Source: Merdicola sp963557785
GTDB lineage: Bacteria > Bacillota > Clostridia > TANB77 > CAG-508
Direction of reading: 5' to 3'
DNA length: 64,000 nucleotides
Assembly: GCA_963557785.1 (NCBI GenBank)
Contig: CAUWBF010000003.1
Coordinates: forward strand, 124,001 to 188,000
The position numbers were made by a program, and so were the translations under genes. Positions 35,433 through 43,324 of this stretch are shown here, one piece after another (the stretch's first letter is position 1; every line of letters starts with the position of its first letter). The notes beneath the pieces are model-generated. The model searched no databases. It was not told the DNA's origin and saw only the letters and a program-made list of their open reading frames with translations.

Positions 35433-37190
35433 TTATTTTTCTTCTATATCTAATTTTATATGTACATCTTTTAATTGTTGTTCTGTAACCCTTGAAGGTG
35501 CTCTCATAAGTAGGTCTCTAGCTTTTTTATTTTTTGGAAATGCTATAACTTCTCTTAAATTTTCTTCTCCTGCTATTAACATTATCATTCTATCAATTCC
35601 AGGTGCTGCACCCGCATGTGGCGGAGTTCCGTACTGAAATGCGTTATATAGTGCTCCAAATCTTTCTTTTACATCTTCTTCTTTATATCCTGCAATTTCA
35701 AATGCTTTAACCATCAATTCTGGATCATGATTTCTAACTGCTCCTGATGCCATTTCATATCCATTACATACTAAGTCGTATTGATATGCTAGTATATCTA
35801 GTGGATTTTTTGTTTCTAATGCTTCCATTCCTCCTTGTGGCATTGAGAATGGATTATGGTTAAAATCTATTGTTCCTTCGTCTGATAATTCATACATAGG
35901 AAAATCTACTATAAAGCAGAATTTATATACATCTTTTTCTATTAATTCTAATCTTTTTCCTAATTCTATTCTAACTTGTCCAGCTATTTTTTGTGCTGTT
36001 TCAAATTCATCTGCAATAAAGAAAATAGAATCCCCTTTATTAAGCCCACAATCGTTTTCTAAGGCATTTTTTATTTCATCTGTAATAAATTTTGCTATAC
36101 CTCCTTGAACGCTTCCATCATCCTCTATTTTTGTCCAAGCAAGTCCTTTTGCTCCTACTTCTTCTACAGCAAATTCTGTCATTCTATCGAAGAATTTTCT
36201 TCCTTGTTTTGCTCCGTCTGGTACAATTATAATTTTTACTGTTTTATCTTTAAAACTATTAAATTCTGAATCTTTAAAATATTTAGTCGCATCCTGTATA
36301 ATTAATGGATTTCTTAAGTCTGGTTTATCTATTCCGTATTTTTCCATAGCTTCTCTATATGGTATTCTTATAAATGGTCCTTCATCTACTTTACTTGTAG
36401 TAAATTTTTTGAATATATATGGAACAACTTCTTCTATTACTTTAAATACATCTTCTTGTTCAGCATAGCACATTTCAAAGTCTAATTGATAGAATTCTCC
36501 TGGTGCTCTATCTGCTCTAGGATCTTCATCTCTAAAACATGGTGCTATTTGATAATATTTATCAAATCCAGATACCATAAGTAATTGTTTAAATTGTTGT
36601 GGTGCTTGTGGTAATGCATAAAATTCTCCTGGATGTAATCTACTTGGTACTAAGAAGTCTCTTGCTCCTTCTGGTGAAGAGTTTGCAAGTATTGGAGTTT
36701 GTATTTCTGCAAATCCTAATTCATCCATTTTGTCTCTAAATGCTTTTAATATTTTAGATCTTAATAATATGTTGTTATGTAGCTTTTCGTTTCTTAAATC
36801 TAAAAATCTATATTCTAATCTTAAGTCTTCTCTAACTTCTTGATTAGAGTTTATTTCAAATGGTAACACATTTTTACATTTTCCTAATATTTCTACATTA
36901 GTTGCTGCAATTTCTATATCCCCTGTTGATATATTTGGATTTTTATTTGTTCTTTCCACAACTTTTCCACTTACGCATATGCTTGTTTCAGTAGTAATAT
37001 CTTTCACTTGTTTTTGTAGCTCTTCGTCATTTGAAATTACTATTTGTGTTATTCCAAATTGATCTCTTAAATCTATAAATTCCATTCCACCTAGATTTCT
37101 TATTTTTTGTACCCATCCAGATAATCTTATTTCTTTTCCTATATCTTCCTTTGTTAATTCTCCACAATTATGAGTTCTATATTTATTCAT
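35433..37190 (-). CDS. aspS: Aspartyl-tRNA synthetase
   Basis: The 585-residue protein charges tRNA-Asp in the cytoplasm. It has the bacterial layout: N-terminal OB-fold anticodon-binding domain (SGWVQKIRNLGGMEFIDLRD), class II catalytic core with FRDEDPRADRAPGEF.QLD (motif 2 region), an inserted GAD-type domain in the middle, and motif 3 near the end (GAAPGIDRMIMLIAG). I chose ATG at 37,190 because an upstream in-frame ATG at 37,205 overlaps the GGAGG site itself; the chosen start gives MNKYRTH, the usual start for the family. It ends in its own terminator. Confidence 0.97.
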   Translation of the reverse strand: MNKYRTHNCGELTKEDIGKEIRLSGWVQKIRNLGGMEFIDLRDQFGITQIVISNDEELQKQVKDITTETSICVSGKVVERTNKNPNISTGDIEIAATNVEILGKCKNVLPFEINSNQEVREDLRLEYRFLDLRNEKLHNNILLRSKILKAFRDKMDELGFAEIQTPILANSSPEGARDFLVPSRLHPGEFYALPQAPQQFKQLLMVSGFDKYYQIAPCFRDEDPRADRAPGEFYQLDFEMCYAEQEDVFKVIEEVVPYIFKKFTTSKVDEGPFIRIPYREAMEKYGIDKPDLRNPLIIQDATKYFKDSEFNSFKDKTVKIIIVPDGAKQGRKFFDRMTEFAVEEVGAKGLAWTKIEDDGSVQGGIAKFITDEIKNALENDCGLNKGDSIFFIADEFETAQKIAGQVRIELGKRLELIEKDVYKFCFIVDFPMYELSDEGTIDFNHNPFSMPQGGMEALETKNPLDILAYQYDLVCNGYEMASGAVRNHDPELMVKAFEIAGYKEEDVKERFGALYNAFQYGTPPHAGAAPGIDRMIMLIAGEENLREVIAFPKNKKARDLLMRAPSRVTEQQLKDVHIKLDIEEK

Positions 37191-37217
37191 ATTTATTTCC
37201 TCCATATATTTGGTAAA

Positions 37218-37244
37218 TGAGGTAAAAAATTGCTTTTTACCTCA
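37218..37244 (-). terminator. Hairpin after the 137-residue gene
   Basis: Arms TGAGGTAAAAA and TTTTTACCTCA are perfect with a five-base loop. The T tract on the minus strand is weak (ATTTACC), so termination is likely but not certain. Confidence 0.55.
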
Positions 37245-37285
37245 TCTCCAGTTTGTCTTACTTTTCGATTTCTTGGACCTATTTG

Positions 37286-37699
37286 TTAGTCACCATCATA
37301 ATGGTATCCACCGTAGTAGAAGTCTGTAATGTGCTGATTATTAAGTTGCTCTAAGCATATTTGGATTTCTGCTTCATTCATGAAACTCGTAAATAATAAT
37401 TGCTTATTATCTCTTCGAATCATTCCAACTTCTGCTTCTTCGCCACCAATCTTTCTTATTACCTTATAGTCCTTCTGCTTCGTTTCTTTGGCTACGAATT
37501 CCTCTTTTGCTACTGCACAAACTTCTAAAAATTCTGTGAGCTTCTTTGTAAGAGTCTCTAACTCTTTTCTTTGCTCGTTGCTTAGATTGTTTAAAGCTGC
37601 CCAGTCGCAGGTAGGTTTTCCATCTGGGTTTATCTTTACCCCTCCTAATGGAATTCCGTCCCGGTAAATCGTTGCTTGAATGTTTTTTAGTTCTAACAT
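37286..37699 (-). CDS. Small hypothetical protein (137 aa), atypical composition
   Basis: I do not recognise this family. The start is ATG at 37,699, seven bases after GGAGG; a further upstream in-frame ATG lacks a site. The product has a mixed N-terminal beta region (ATIYRDGIPLGGVKINPDG), a central helical Lys/Glu-rich part and ends in a Tyr/Gly/Asp-rich tail (DFYYGGYHYDGD). Codon use is less AT-biased than its neighbours and includes CGG for Arg (TAC CGG GAC), which I did not see in the long genes. It sits alone between proS and aspS with its own downstream hairpin. Recent acquisition is plausible. Confidence 0.7.
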   Translation of the reverse strand: MLELKNIQATIYRDGIPLGGVKINPDGKPTCDWAALNNLSNEQRKELETLTKKLTEFLEVCAVAKEEFVAKETKQKDYKVIRKIGGEEAEVGMIRRDNKQLLFTSFMNEAEIQICLEQLNNQHITDFYYGGYHYDGD

Positions 37700-37778
37700 A
37701 CATCGTCCTCCTATAGAATGTCTTGACATCGGTTACCGTAATCATTATACATTCTTATAGAATAAAAGTCAAAGCATT

Positions 37779-39221
37779 TTAGTATTGTCTGCCCCATATT
37801 ACAAACTTTTGGGCTGGTTTACCACAGCAAACACATTTATCTGACACATTTTCTTGTTCGAATGGTATGCATCTTGATTTTGCTCCTGTTAGTTCATGTA
37901 TTTTTTCTTCGCATTCATTATCTCCACACCACATAGCTTTTACATATCCTTGGTTTTCTCTTAAATTTCTTTCAAACTCTTCTAGATTTGTAGCTACTGT
38001 TGTTCTATTTTTTACGTTTTCTTTGCATTCTTCAAACATATTTTGTTGTATATCATTTAATATGTCGTTTAGTTTTTCTTCTATTTCATCTAAACTTATT
38101 GTTATTTTTTCTGATGTGTCACGTCTTACTACAACGCATACATTATTTTCTATGTCTCTTGGTCCAATTTCTATTCTTGTTGGTACACCTTTCATTTCCC
38201 AATCGTTGAATTTATATCCTGGCGTATATTGGTCTCTTAAATCTATTTCCATTCTATATTTAGATTTTAGTTTTTCATATATTTCTGTTGCTTTTTCTTT
38301 TACTCCTGGTTTGTTTGATGCAACTGGAACTATAACAGATTGTATTGGTGCTACTTTTGGTGGCAATTTTAATCCTCTATTATCTCCATGAGCCATTATA
38401 ACTGCGCCTATAAGTCTAGTGCTTATTCCCCAAGATGTTTGGTAAGCATATTCTTCTTTTCCTTCTCTGTTTTGGAATTTTATATCAAATGGTTTTGAGA
38501 AGTTTTGGCCAAAATAATGTGATGTACCCCCTTGTAATGCTCTTCCATCATGCATTAATGTTTCTACTGTGTATGTGGCATCTGCTCCCGCAAATTGTTC
38601 TAATGGTGTTTTTCTTCCCTTTAATACTGGTATTGCTAATAAATTTTCTATTACATCTGCATATACATTTAGCATTTCTAATGTGAAGTTTTGTGCTTCT
38701 TCTGCTGTCTCATGAATTGTGTGTCCTTCTTGCCATAAGAATTCTCTTGAACGTAAGAATGGTCTTGTTTCTTTTTCCCATCTTAGCACATTACACCATT
38801 GATTATATAGATATGGTAGTTCTCTCCATGAACTTAACCATTTTGAATACATTGTAGAGAATATTGTTTCTGATGTTGGTCTTACACATAATCTTTCCTC
38901 TAGCTTTTCTCCTCCACCTGTTGTAACCCATGCAACTTCGGGTGCGAATCCTTCTACGTGATCTTTTTCTTTATTTAATAGGTTTTCTGGTATTAGAACT
39001 GGCATAGATAAGTTTTTTACACCATGTTCTTTGAATTTTGCATCTGCATATTTTTGTATATTTTCCCATATTGCATATCCATATGGTCTTATTGTTATAA
39101 ATCCTTTTACATCTGTATAATCTGCAAGCTCTGCTTTAAGTACTATATCTGTATACCATTTAGCAAAGTCGTCTTCTATATTTGTTATTTCTTTTACAAA
39201 TTCTTTATTTTTATCTCCCAT
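37779..39221 (-). CDS. proS: Prolyl-tRNA synthetase, archaeal/eukaryotic-type
   Basis: The 480-residue protein charges tRNA-Pro. It is of the short form without the bacterial editing insertion: class II core with RPTSE (motif 2 start), FLRSREFLWQEGH and GTSHYFGQNFSKPFDI, then an HGDNRGL motif, an anticodon-binding domain (TPGYKFNDWEMKGVPTRIEIGPRD) and a C-terminal zinc-binding part (CGDNECEEKIHE, CVCCGKPA) ending in a terminal Tyr. Start ATG follows GGAGG. It lies 26 bases downstream of scpB on the same strand. Confidence 0.97.
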   Translation of the reverse strand: MGDKNKEFVKEITNIEDDFAKWYTDIVLKAELADYTDVKGFITIRPYGYAIWENIQKYADAKFKEHGVKNLSMPVLIPENLLNKEKDHVEGFAPEVAWVTTGGGEKLEERLCVRPTSETIFSTMYSKWLSSWRELPYLYNQWCNVLRWEKETRPFLRSREFLWQEGHTIHETAEEAQNFTLEMLNVYADVIENLLAIPVLKGRKTPLEQFAGADATYTVETLMHDGRALQGGTSHYFGQNFSKPFDIKFQNREGKEEYAYQTSWGISTRLIGAVIMAHGDNRGLKLPPKVAPIQSVIVPVASNKPGVKEKATEIYEKLKSKYRMEIDLRDQYTPGYKFNDWEMKGVPTRIEIGPRDIENNVCVVVRRDTSEKITISLDEIEEKLNDILNDIQQNMFEECKENVKNRTTVATNLEEFERNLRENQGYVKAMWCGDNECEEKIHELTGAKSRCIPFEQENVSDKCVCCGKPAQKFVIWGRQY

Positions 39222-39247
39222 TATATTTTCCTCCTATTTTAGATATA

Positions 39248-39856
39248 CTAGTTTTGTTCTTCATTATTTTCTACATTTTCCCTTTCGGGCATAGGAGCCT
39301 CAGGTTTTAAATCATCTATAACTATTTGTTCATTTTCATCTATTTTATATTTTGGAAGTTCTGGTAATTCTTCTAAACTTGAATATCCAAATTTCTTTAG
39401 AAAATCATTTGTCGTTCTATATGTAGTTGGTCTTCCTGGTGCATCCATTCTTCCTGCTTCTTCTATTAGTCCATACTCTAATAACTTGTATATTGTTCCA
39501 TCACACCCAACTCCACGTATACTTTCTATTTCTGCTCTTGTTATTTTTGGATTGTATGCTATTATTGCTAATGTTTCTAATGCTGCATTTGATAAATTTG
39601 GTTTTGTTCTTTTATCTATAACAGGATATATATACTCACTATATTCTTTTTTAGAGCACATTTGAAAGCCATCATTAACTTTTATTATTTCGATTCCACT
39701 ATCTTCAGATTTAAAATCTGCTATTAGACTTTCTAGTATAGTCATTGTTTCATCTTTTCCAAGTTCTAATGCTGACATTATTTCATTTAACTTTACTTCT
39801 CTTCCTGCTGCAAATAATATTGATTGTATTATTGCTTTTGATTTATTTAGTTCCAT
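39248..39856 (-). CDS. scpB: Segregation and condensation protein B
   Basis: The 202-residue protein is a kleisin-associated subunit of the SMC condensin complex that acts in chromosome segregation. Tandem winged-helix domains are visible: residues 1-75 (IIQSILFAAGREVKL) and 80-160, with the family hallmark LETLAIIAYNPKITRAEIESIRGVG and GR.DAPGRPTTYRTT. The C-terminus is an acidic tail. No scpA lies in the window. It is likely co-transcribed with proS. Confidence 0.95.
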   Translation of the reverse strand: MELNKSKAIIQSILFAAGREVKLNEIMSALELGKDETMTILESLIADFKSEDSGIEIIKVNDGFQMCSKKEYSEYIYPVIDKRTKPNLSNAALETLAIIAYNPKITRAEIESIRGVGCDGTIYKLLEYGLIEEAGRMDAPGRPTTYRTTNDFLKKFGYSSLEELPELPKYKIDENEQIVIDDLKPEAPMPERENVENNEEQN

Positions 39857-39965
39857 ATATACCCCTACTTTTTTTAAAAAATCTTATTATATTATTACAC
39901 GAATTCCCATTTCTGTCAATGTTTCGGCTATTTTTATGCTATGAAATTTATATCTTTTTAAATGC

Positions 39966-40008
39966 AAAAAAATAACCCTAAAATTTCATTTTTCAAGGTT
40001 ATTTTTTT
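39966..40008 (-). terminator. Terminator after the 66-residue gene
   Basis: Arms AAAAAAATAACC (39,966-39,977) and GGTTATTTTTTT (39,997-40,008) pair perfectly and give T-runs on both strands. Confidence 0.85.
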
Positions 40009-40033
40009 AGTAGTTTTAGTTTACTTTTTTATA

Positions 40034-40234
40034 TTATTGTTTATTATCTTCTTCATTTTCTTCTTTATCTTCTTTTTTGTTATTATCTTTTTTCTTTACT
40101 TCTGGTATAACAATTTCTTCTTTTTGTTTTTTTCTTGGCTGTTGAATGTTATTAATATGGTCATATACTGGAGATATATCTAACTCACTTCCATCTCCTT
40201 CTACAACTTGTATATCTTTTGTTTCATCAGACAT
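40034..40234 (-). CDS. Small charged protein (66 aa), unknown
   Basis: I do not recognise it. A clear GAGGTGAT site precedes the ATG, and a terminator follows. The second half is a low-complexity Lys/Glu/Asp/Asn tail that looks disordered; the first half is acidic (MSDETKDIQVVEGDGSELD). It is monocistronic, upstream of scpB on the same strand. Confidence 0.65.
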   Translation of the reverse strand: MSDETKDIQVVEGDGSELDISPVYDHINNIQQPRKKQKEEIVIPEVKKKDNNKKEDKEENEEDNKQ

Positions 40235-40343
40235 TTATATCACCTCAACAATTTTTTTCTATATTATCATATTTTTATTGATATAACAAGTTAGTTTTAG
40301 AAATTCTAAAAAGTTTTTATCTTTTTCTATTTACTTAATAGTA

Positions 40344-40372
40344 CACGTCGCAGAGACAATCTCTGCGACGTG
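40344..40372. other. Perfect GC-rich inverted repeat
   Basis: CACGTCGCAGAGA (40,344-40,356) and TCTCTGCGACGTG (40,360-40,372) are exact reverse complements around a three-base loop. It stands out in a very AT-rich context, has no T tract on either side, and lies about 45 bases after the stop of the 114-residue gene. Confidence 0.8.
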
Positions 40373-40418
40373 ACATTTAAAAATCCTAATTTAGACTTTT
40401 TCAAGCATAAAGCTGATT

Positions 40419-40763
40419 TTACTTTAATGCTTTAAGCAATTTCTTTTCATCGAACATTTCTAAGAACTCTTGACCCATACTATCATCGATTATTAACTCC
40501 AAACCTGTAAGTAGTTTTACCTTTTTACCAGCTTTTTTGTCCTTCTTTAATTTCTTTAGCGCTGATTTGCTTATCCGGCTGAAAATAGCTGTGTTTTGAT
40601 CTAGAGCAAATAGGTCTTTTAGAGATAAATCGTTCGCATATTTTTTAATGAACTTAACAATTTTTTCTTGCATTTCTGTAGAAAGTTCATTAGGCTCATT
40701 GATTACACTAAGTGCCTCTTCGTCTCCTTCTATTGCTTTCCGCATTGTTTCTTTAAAATCCAT
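40419..40763 (-). CDS. Small hypothetical protein (114 aa), Lys-rich
   Basis: I do not recognise the family. The start is ATG at 40,763, placed after GGAGGATAAAAGT; upstream in-frame ATGs overlap or precede the site. The product is predicted helical, with a basic centre (KSALKKLKKDKKAGKKVK) and an acidic C-terminal helix. It contains an in-frame CGG Arg codon (AGC CGG ATA) that is rare here. It is monocistronic and followed by the GC-rich inverted repeat. It shares a pattern of strong site, solitary position and foreign codons with the genes at 37.3 and 48.9 kb. Confidence 0.7.
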   Translation of the reverse strand: MDFKETMRKAIEGDEEALSVINEPNELSTEMQEKIVKFIKKYANDLSLKDLFALDQNTAIFSRISKSALKKLKKDKKAGKKVKLLTGLELIIDDSMGQEFLEMFDEKKLLKALK

Positions 40764-40888
40764 ACTTTTATCCTCCATATAATCTAACAATTAGTTACAT
40801 TATATATTATACCATAAAAGTTCACAAAAAGCTAATTCTGATATGTATTGGAGTATGTTTTATACTTTTTTAATTCTGAAAATTAAAA

Positions 40889-40910
40889 AAATCCCGGCTT
40901 CGCGGGATTT
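40889..40910 (-). terminator. Terminator of tRNA-Met
   Basis: A perfect AATCCCG/CGGGATT-type stem with T7 on the minus strand follows the tRNA directly. Confidence 0.9.
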
Positions 40911-40912
40911 TA

Positions 40913-40989
40913 TGGTAGCGAAGATGTGATTCGAACACATGACCCTTCGGGTATGAACCGAATGCTCTAGCCAACTGAGCTACTTCGCC
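40913..40989 (-). tRNA. tRNA-Met (CAT), elongator-like
   Basis: The cloverleaf folds: acceptor GGCGAAG, D-arm AGCTC...GAGC, anticodon stem TTCGG/CCGAA around loop TTCATAC, T-loop GTTCGAATC, encoded CCA. The anticodon stem lacks the three G-C pairs of initiator tRNA, so it is elongator-type or the lysidine-modified Ile species. The first acceptor pair is G-U. Confidence 0.95.
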
Positions 40990-41008
40990 ATTTTCTTGAA
41001 CAGATTAT

Positions 41009-41037
41009 ATTATAATAGGTTCCGGGCATTTTGTCAA
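41009..41037 (-). promoter_or_regulatory. Consensus promoter of tRNA-Met
   Basis: On the minus strand TTGACA (41,032-41,037) and TATAAT (41,009-41,014) have a 17-base spacer, about 20 bases upstream of the tRNA. Confidence 0.9.
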
Positions 41038-41040
41038 TAA

Positions 41041-41072
41041 AAAAGGCAAATAATTTTAATTATTTGCCTTTT
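41041..41072 (-). terminator. Terminator of the 106-residue gene
   Basis: Arms AAAAGGCAAATAATT and AATTATTTGCCTTTT are perfect and end two bases from the stop codon. A T-rich tail follows on the minus strand. Confidence 0.9.
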
Positions 41073-41074
41073 AT

Positions 41075-41395
41075 TTATAAATCTTCTCTTCCATCGTCTG
41101 ATTGTCTAGTTTTTTCCGTTTCTACTGTTACTTCAGTATGTTGATTAGTTCTTTTTAAATTTTTTGGTTTTTTAATTCCTAGTCTATCTGTTTCTTCTTT
41201 ATCATCATCAACAACCATAGTTTGTTTACCGTGCTTCTCTTCTAGGCTATTTATATTTTTTTCACTTATACTAACTATTTCAGCTAACTCGTTTTTATCG
41301 TATCCTTCATCATCATCGAATTCTTCGTTAAACGTTCCTGCTAGTCCTTGGAAAAATAATTTTATTCTATTTAATGGTTTTAAAGCTATTGCCAT
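41075..41395 (-). CDS. Small acidic protein (106 aa), unknown
   Basis: I do not recognise it. Residues 1-22 are a basic amphipathic segment (MAIALKPLNRIKLFFQGLAG) that could contact the membrane. The rest is acidic and hydrophilic (FDDDEGYD), rich in Thr/Glu/Lys towards the end. The best ribosome binding site (GAGAGGTGA) lies about 30 bases before the ATG and is separated from it by a small hairpin; an AAGAG directly before the ATG is weaker. No longer in-frame start exists because a stop precedes. Confidence 0.65.
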   Translation of the reverse strand: MAIALKPLNRIKLFFQGLAGTFNEEFDDDEGYDKNELAEIVSISEKNINSLEEKHGKQTMVVDDDKEETDRLGIKKPKNLKRTNQHTEVTVETEKTRQSDDGREDL

Positions 41396-41403
41396 ATTTT
41401 TCT

Positions 41404-41419
41404 CTTAGTTTTAACTAAG
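41404..41419 (-). promoter_or_regulatory. Hairpin between ribosome binding site and start of the 106-residue gene
   Basis: CTTAGTT and AACTAAG (41,404-41,410 and 41,413-41,419) can pair. Folding would bring the AGGTGA element close to the start codon, so translation could depend on this structure. Confidence 0.4.
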
Positions 41420-41509
41420 ATTTTCACCTCTCTTTTTATACACTCTATTAATATATTAACATAATTTATGTAAATTGTCAATATTTAGCCATATTTAGGC
41501 TTTTTTAGC

Positions 41510-42457
41510 TTAATGTACTTTTTCGTATACCTTATTTTTTCTTCTATTTATTACATAGCTACTTCCCATTACAGTTTTTGCATTATGTTTTACTTGAGCT
41601 CCAATTTCGCCTATTTCTAGTATATTATTAAATCTTCCTGAATCCACTTCTACCACTCCAATAGAAATTGATGTTAATGGAAATTGTTCTAATACTCCTT
41701 TTCTATTTACTACCTCTATATATCCTTTTTCTCTGTCTTCTTCTGTAAAGTATTTCTGAACTTCTTTATCAAATTCTGCAATAATGTTTTGGCATATATC
41801 ATCATAGTCTGTTTCTGATATTATAGCTACAAAGTCATCTCCTCCGATGTGTCCTACAAAGCTGTCGTTATTTTCTAGCCCATGTACGTTATTTACAATA
41901 ATTTTTGCTGTAAATCTTATTATTTCATCGCCTTTAATAAAACCATAAACATCATTATATGATTTAAAGTTATCTAAATCTAAATATAATACTGCAAAAT
42001 TCTCTTTATTTAATACTCTCTTTTTAAGTTCTGCATGTATTTGTACGTTTCCTGGTAGTCCTGTTAGTGGACTTACTCTTCTATTTATATTTATTAGTCT
42101 TATTAAATTTTTTATTGTGTAATACATATATTGTTCATCTATTGGTTTTCTTATATAATATTCTACTGATGCTCCTAATACTTCTATTCTATGGTCTTTA
42201 TCTATATTAGATGATTCTACTATTATAGGAGTTATACTGTTATCTTCATTTGCTCTTATTGTAGTACATAATTCTACAACATCTCTATCTATATTGTCTT
42301 CATTTATTATTATTAAAGATGGAATATTTCTAAGTGCTATGTCTATTTCTTCTGTTGTTACATTCTTAAATTCATATTCCCTCTCACCTGCAAATAATTC
42401 TTTAAGCCTTTCTGTACTATTTATATTATCATCTATAATATATATTTCTTGTACCAT
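41510..42457 (-). CDS. GGDEF diguanylate cyclase with degenerate receiver domain
   Basis: The protein has 315 residues. Residues 1-120 have a receiver-like fold: YIIDDN at the N-terminal acidic site and YYIRKP with the conserved Lys. The strand that should end in the phosphoacceptor Asp reads LIIINEDN, with Asn in that position, so classical phosphorylation is doubtful. Residues 133-305 form a GGDEF domain (SPLTGLPGN, LDLDNFKSYND, HIGGDDFVAI, SISIGV). The signature is GGDDF, a conservative variant of GG(D/E)EF, so synthesis of cyclic di-GMP is likely. The gene starts three bases after the stop of the membrane-protein gene, which implies translational coupling. Confidence 0.9.
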   Translation of the reverse strand: MVQEIYIIDDNINSTERLKELFAGEREYEFKNVTTEEIDIALRNIPSLIIINEDNIDRDVVELCTTIRANEDNSITPIIVESSNIDKDHRIEVLGASVEYYIRKPIDEQYMYYTIKNLIRLININRRVSPLTGLPGNVQIHAELKKRVLNKENFAVLYLDLDNFKSYNDVYGFIKGDEIIRFTAKIIVNNVHGLENNDSFVGHIGGDDFVAIISETDYDDICQNIIAEFDKEVQKYFTEEDREKGYIEVVNRKGVLEQFPLTSISIGVVEVDSGRFNNILEIGEIGAQVKHNAKTVMGSSYVINRRKNKVYEKVH

Positions 42458-42460
42458 AGT

Positions 42461-43258
42461 TTACTCCTTTGTTTTTTTATTTCTTTTCCAAGTTTTTATC
42501 TTTTCATTTAGAGCTTCTGTTATTATATCAGACTTCATTGTTGGGAATGCCTTTTTTAATCTGTATATATGTCTGTATAATTTAAATTTTAGTTTGTTTT
42601 GCTTTAATTTTAAATCATCAATTACTTTTTGTAAAGCCTCTATGTTAGTTTGTTTTATATCTTTTTCTAAATTCTTTAATTTTTCTAAATTTTCTAATTT
42701 TTCTTTTATTGTTTCTCCTATCTCTTGTATCTTATTAACTTTTATTTTTATGTTCTTAACTTTAATTATACTTATTACTGCATCTACTAATAAATATGCA
42801 TAAACAATTATTAATATATATAATAAAATCCCTCTTGGTATATATGCTATTTTTGATTCTATAAATGGATGTATTATGTAAGTAAATATCATCCCTAATG
42901 CTCCCCAAAATAAAGAATTCATTAAGCATACTCTACCTTTTATATTAAATTTGTTTTTTGAATAGTCCCAATATTTTGTATTAAATAATTTTTCTAGTCC
43001 CCATCCTACAATGTATTCCCATATTGATAATATTAAGAATCCTAGTATAAATACTAATATAGGGTATTCTGAAAAGTTATTTAATCCTAGATACATAATA
43101 ATTGCACCTATACCATATATAGGACAAAATGGTCCATGTAAGAAGCCACTATTTACTATTTTCTTTTCTAGTATCGTTTTAAATACTGATTCAAGTAGCC
43201 ACCCTAAGAATGAGTATATTATAAAATATGTTAATATTTTTATAATGTCTATATCCAT
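42461..43258 (-). CDS. CmpB-like putative ABC-transporter type IV membrane protein with coiled-coil tail
   Basis: The protein has 265 residues. The N-terminal 165 residues carry about five membrane helices and the family pattern YSFLGWLLESVF, NSGFLHGPFCPIYGIGA and CLMNSLFWGALG seen in the poorly characterised CmpB group. The C-terminal 100 residues are a Lys/Glu coiled coil, which should be cytoplasmic. The substrate is unknown, and transport has not been shown for the family. It forms a two-gene operon with the GGDEF protein. Confidence 0.8.
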   Translation of the reverse strand: MDIDIIKILTYFIIYSFLGWLLESVFKTILEKKIVNSGFLHGPFCPIYGIGAIIMYLGLNNFSEYPILVFILGFLILSIWEYIVGWGLEKLFNTKYWDYSKNKFNIKGRVCLMNSLFWGALGMIFTYIIHPFIESKIAYIPRGILLYILIIVYAYLLVDAVISIIKVKNIKIKVNKIQEIGETIKEKLENLEKLKNLEKDIKQTNIEALQKVIDDLKLKQNKLKFKLYRHIYRLKKAFPTMKSDIITEALNEKIKTWKRNKKTKE

Positions 43259-43284
43259 TATCTATTCCTCTTTTCATAAATTAT

Positions 43285-43312
43285 GATAGACAGGTTTTTG
43301 TCCCTGTCTATC
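43285..43312 (-). terminator. Hairpin after the 312-residue gene
   Basis: GATAGACAGG and CCTGTCTATC form a 10-bp perfect stem between the two genes. The T tract after it is poor, so it could also be a stability element. Confidence 0.55.
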
Positions 43313-43324
43313 GAATATTATTGA

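Noticed and set aside
37464..37745. Arg/Lys-rich 93-codon frame on the minus strand
   Set aside because: It overlaps the 137-residue gene in another frame. The GGAGG at normal distance belongs to the 137-residue frame.
40913..40989. Initiator tRNA-Met
   Set aside because: The anticodon stem lacks the three consecutive G-C pairs typical of initiator tRNA.
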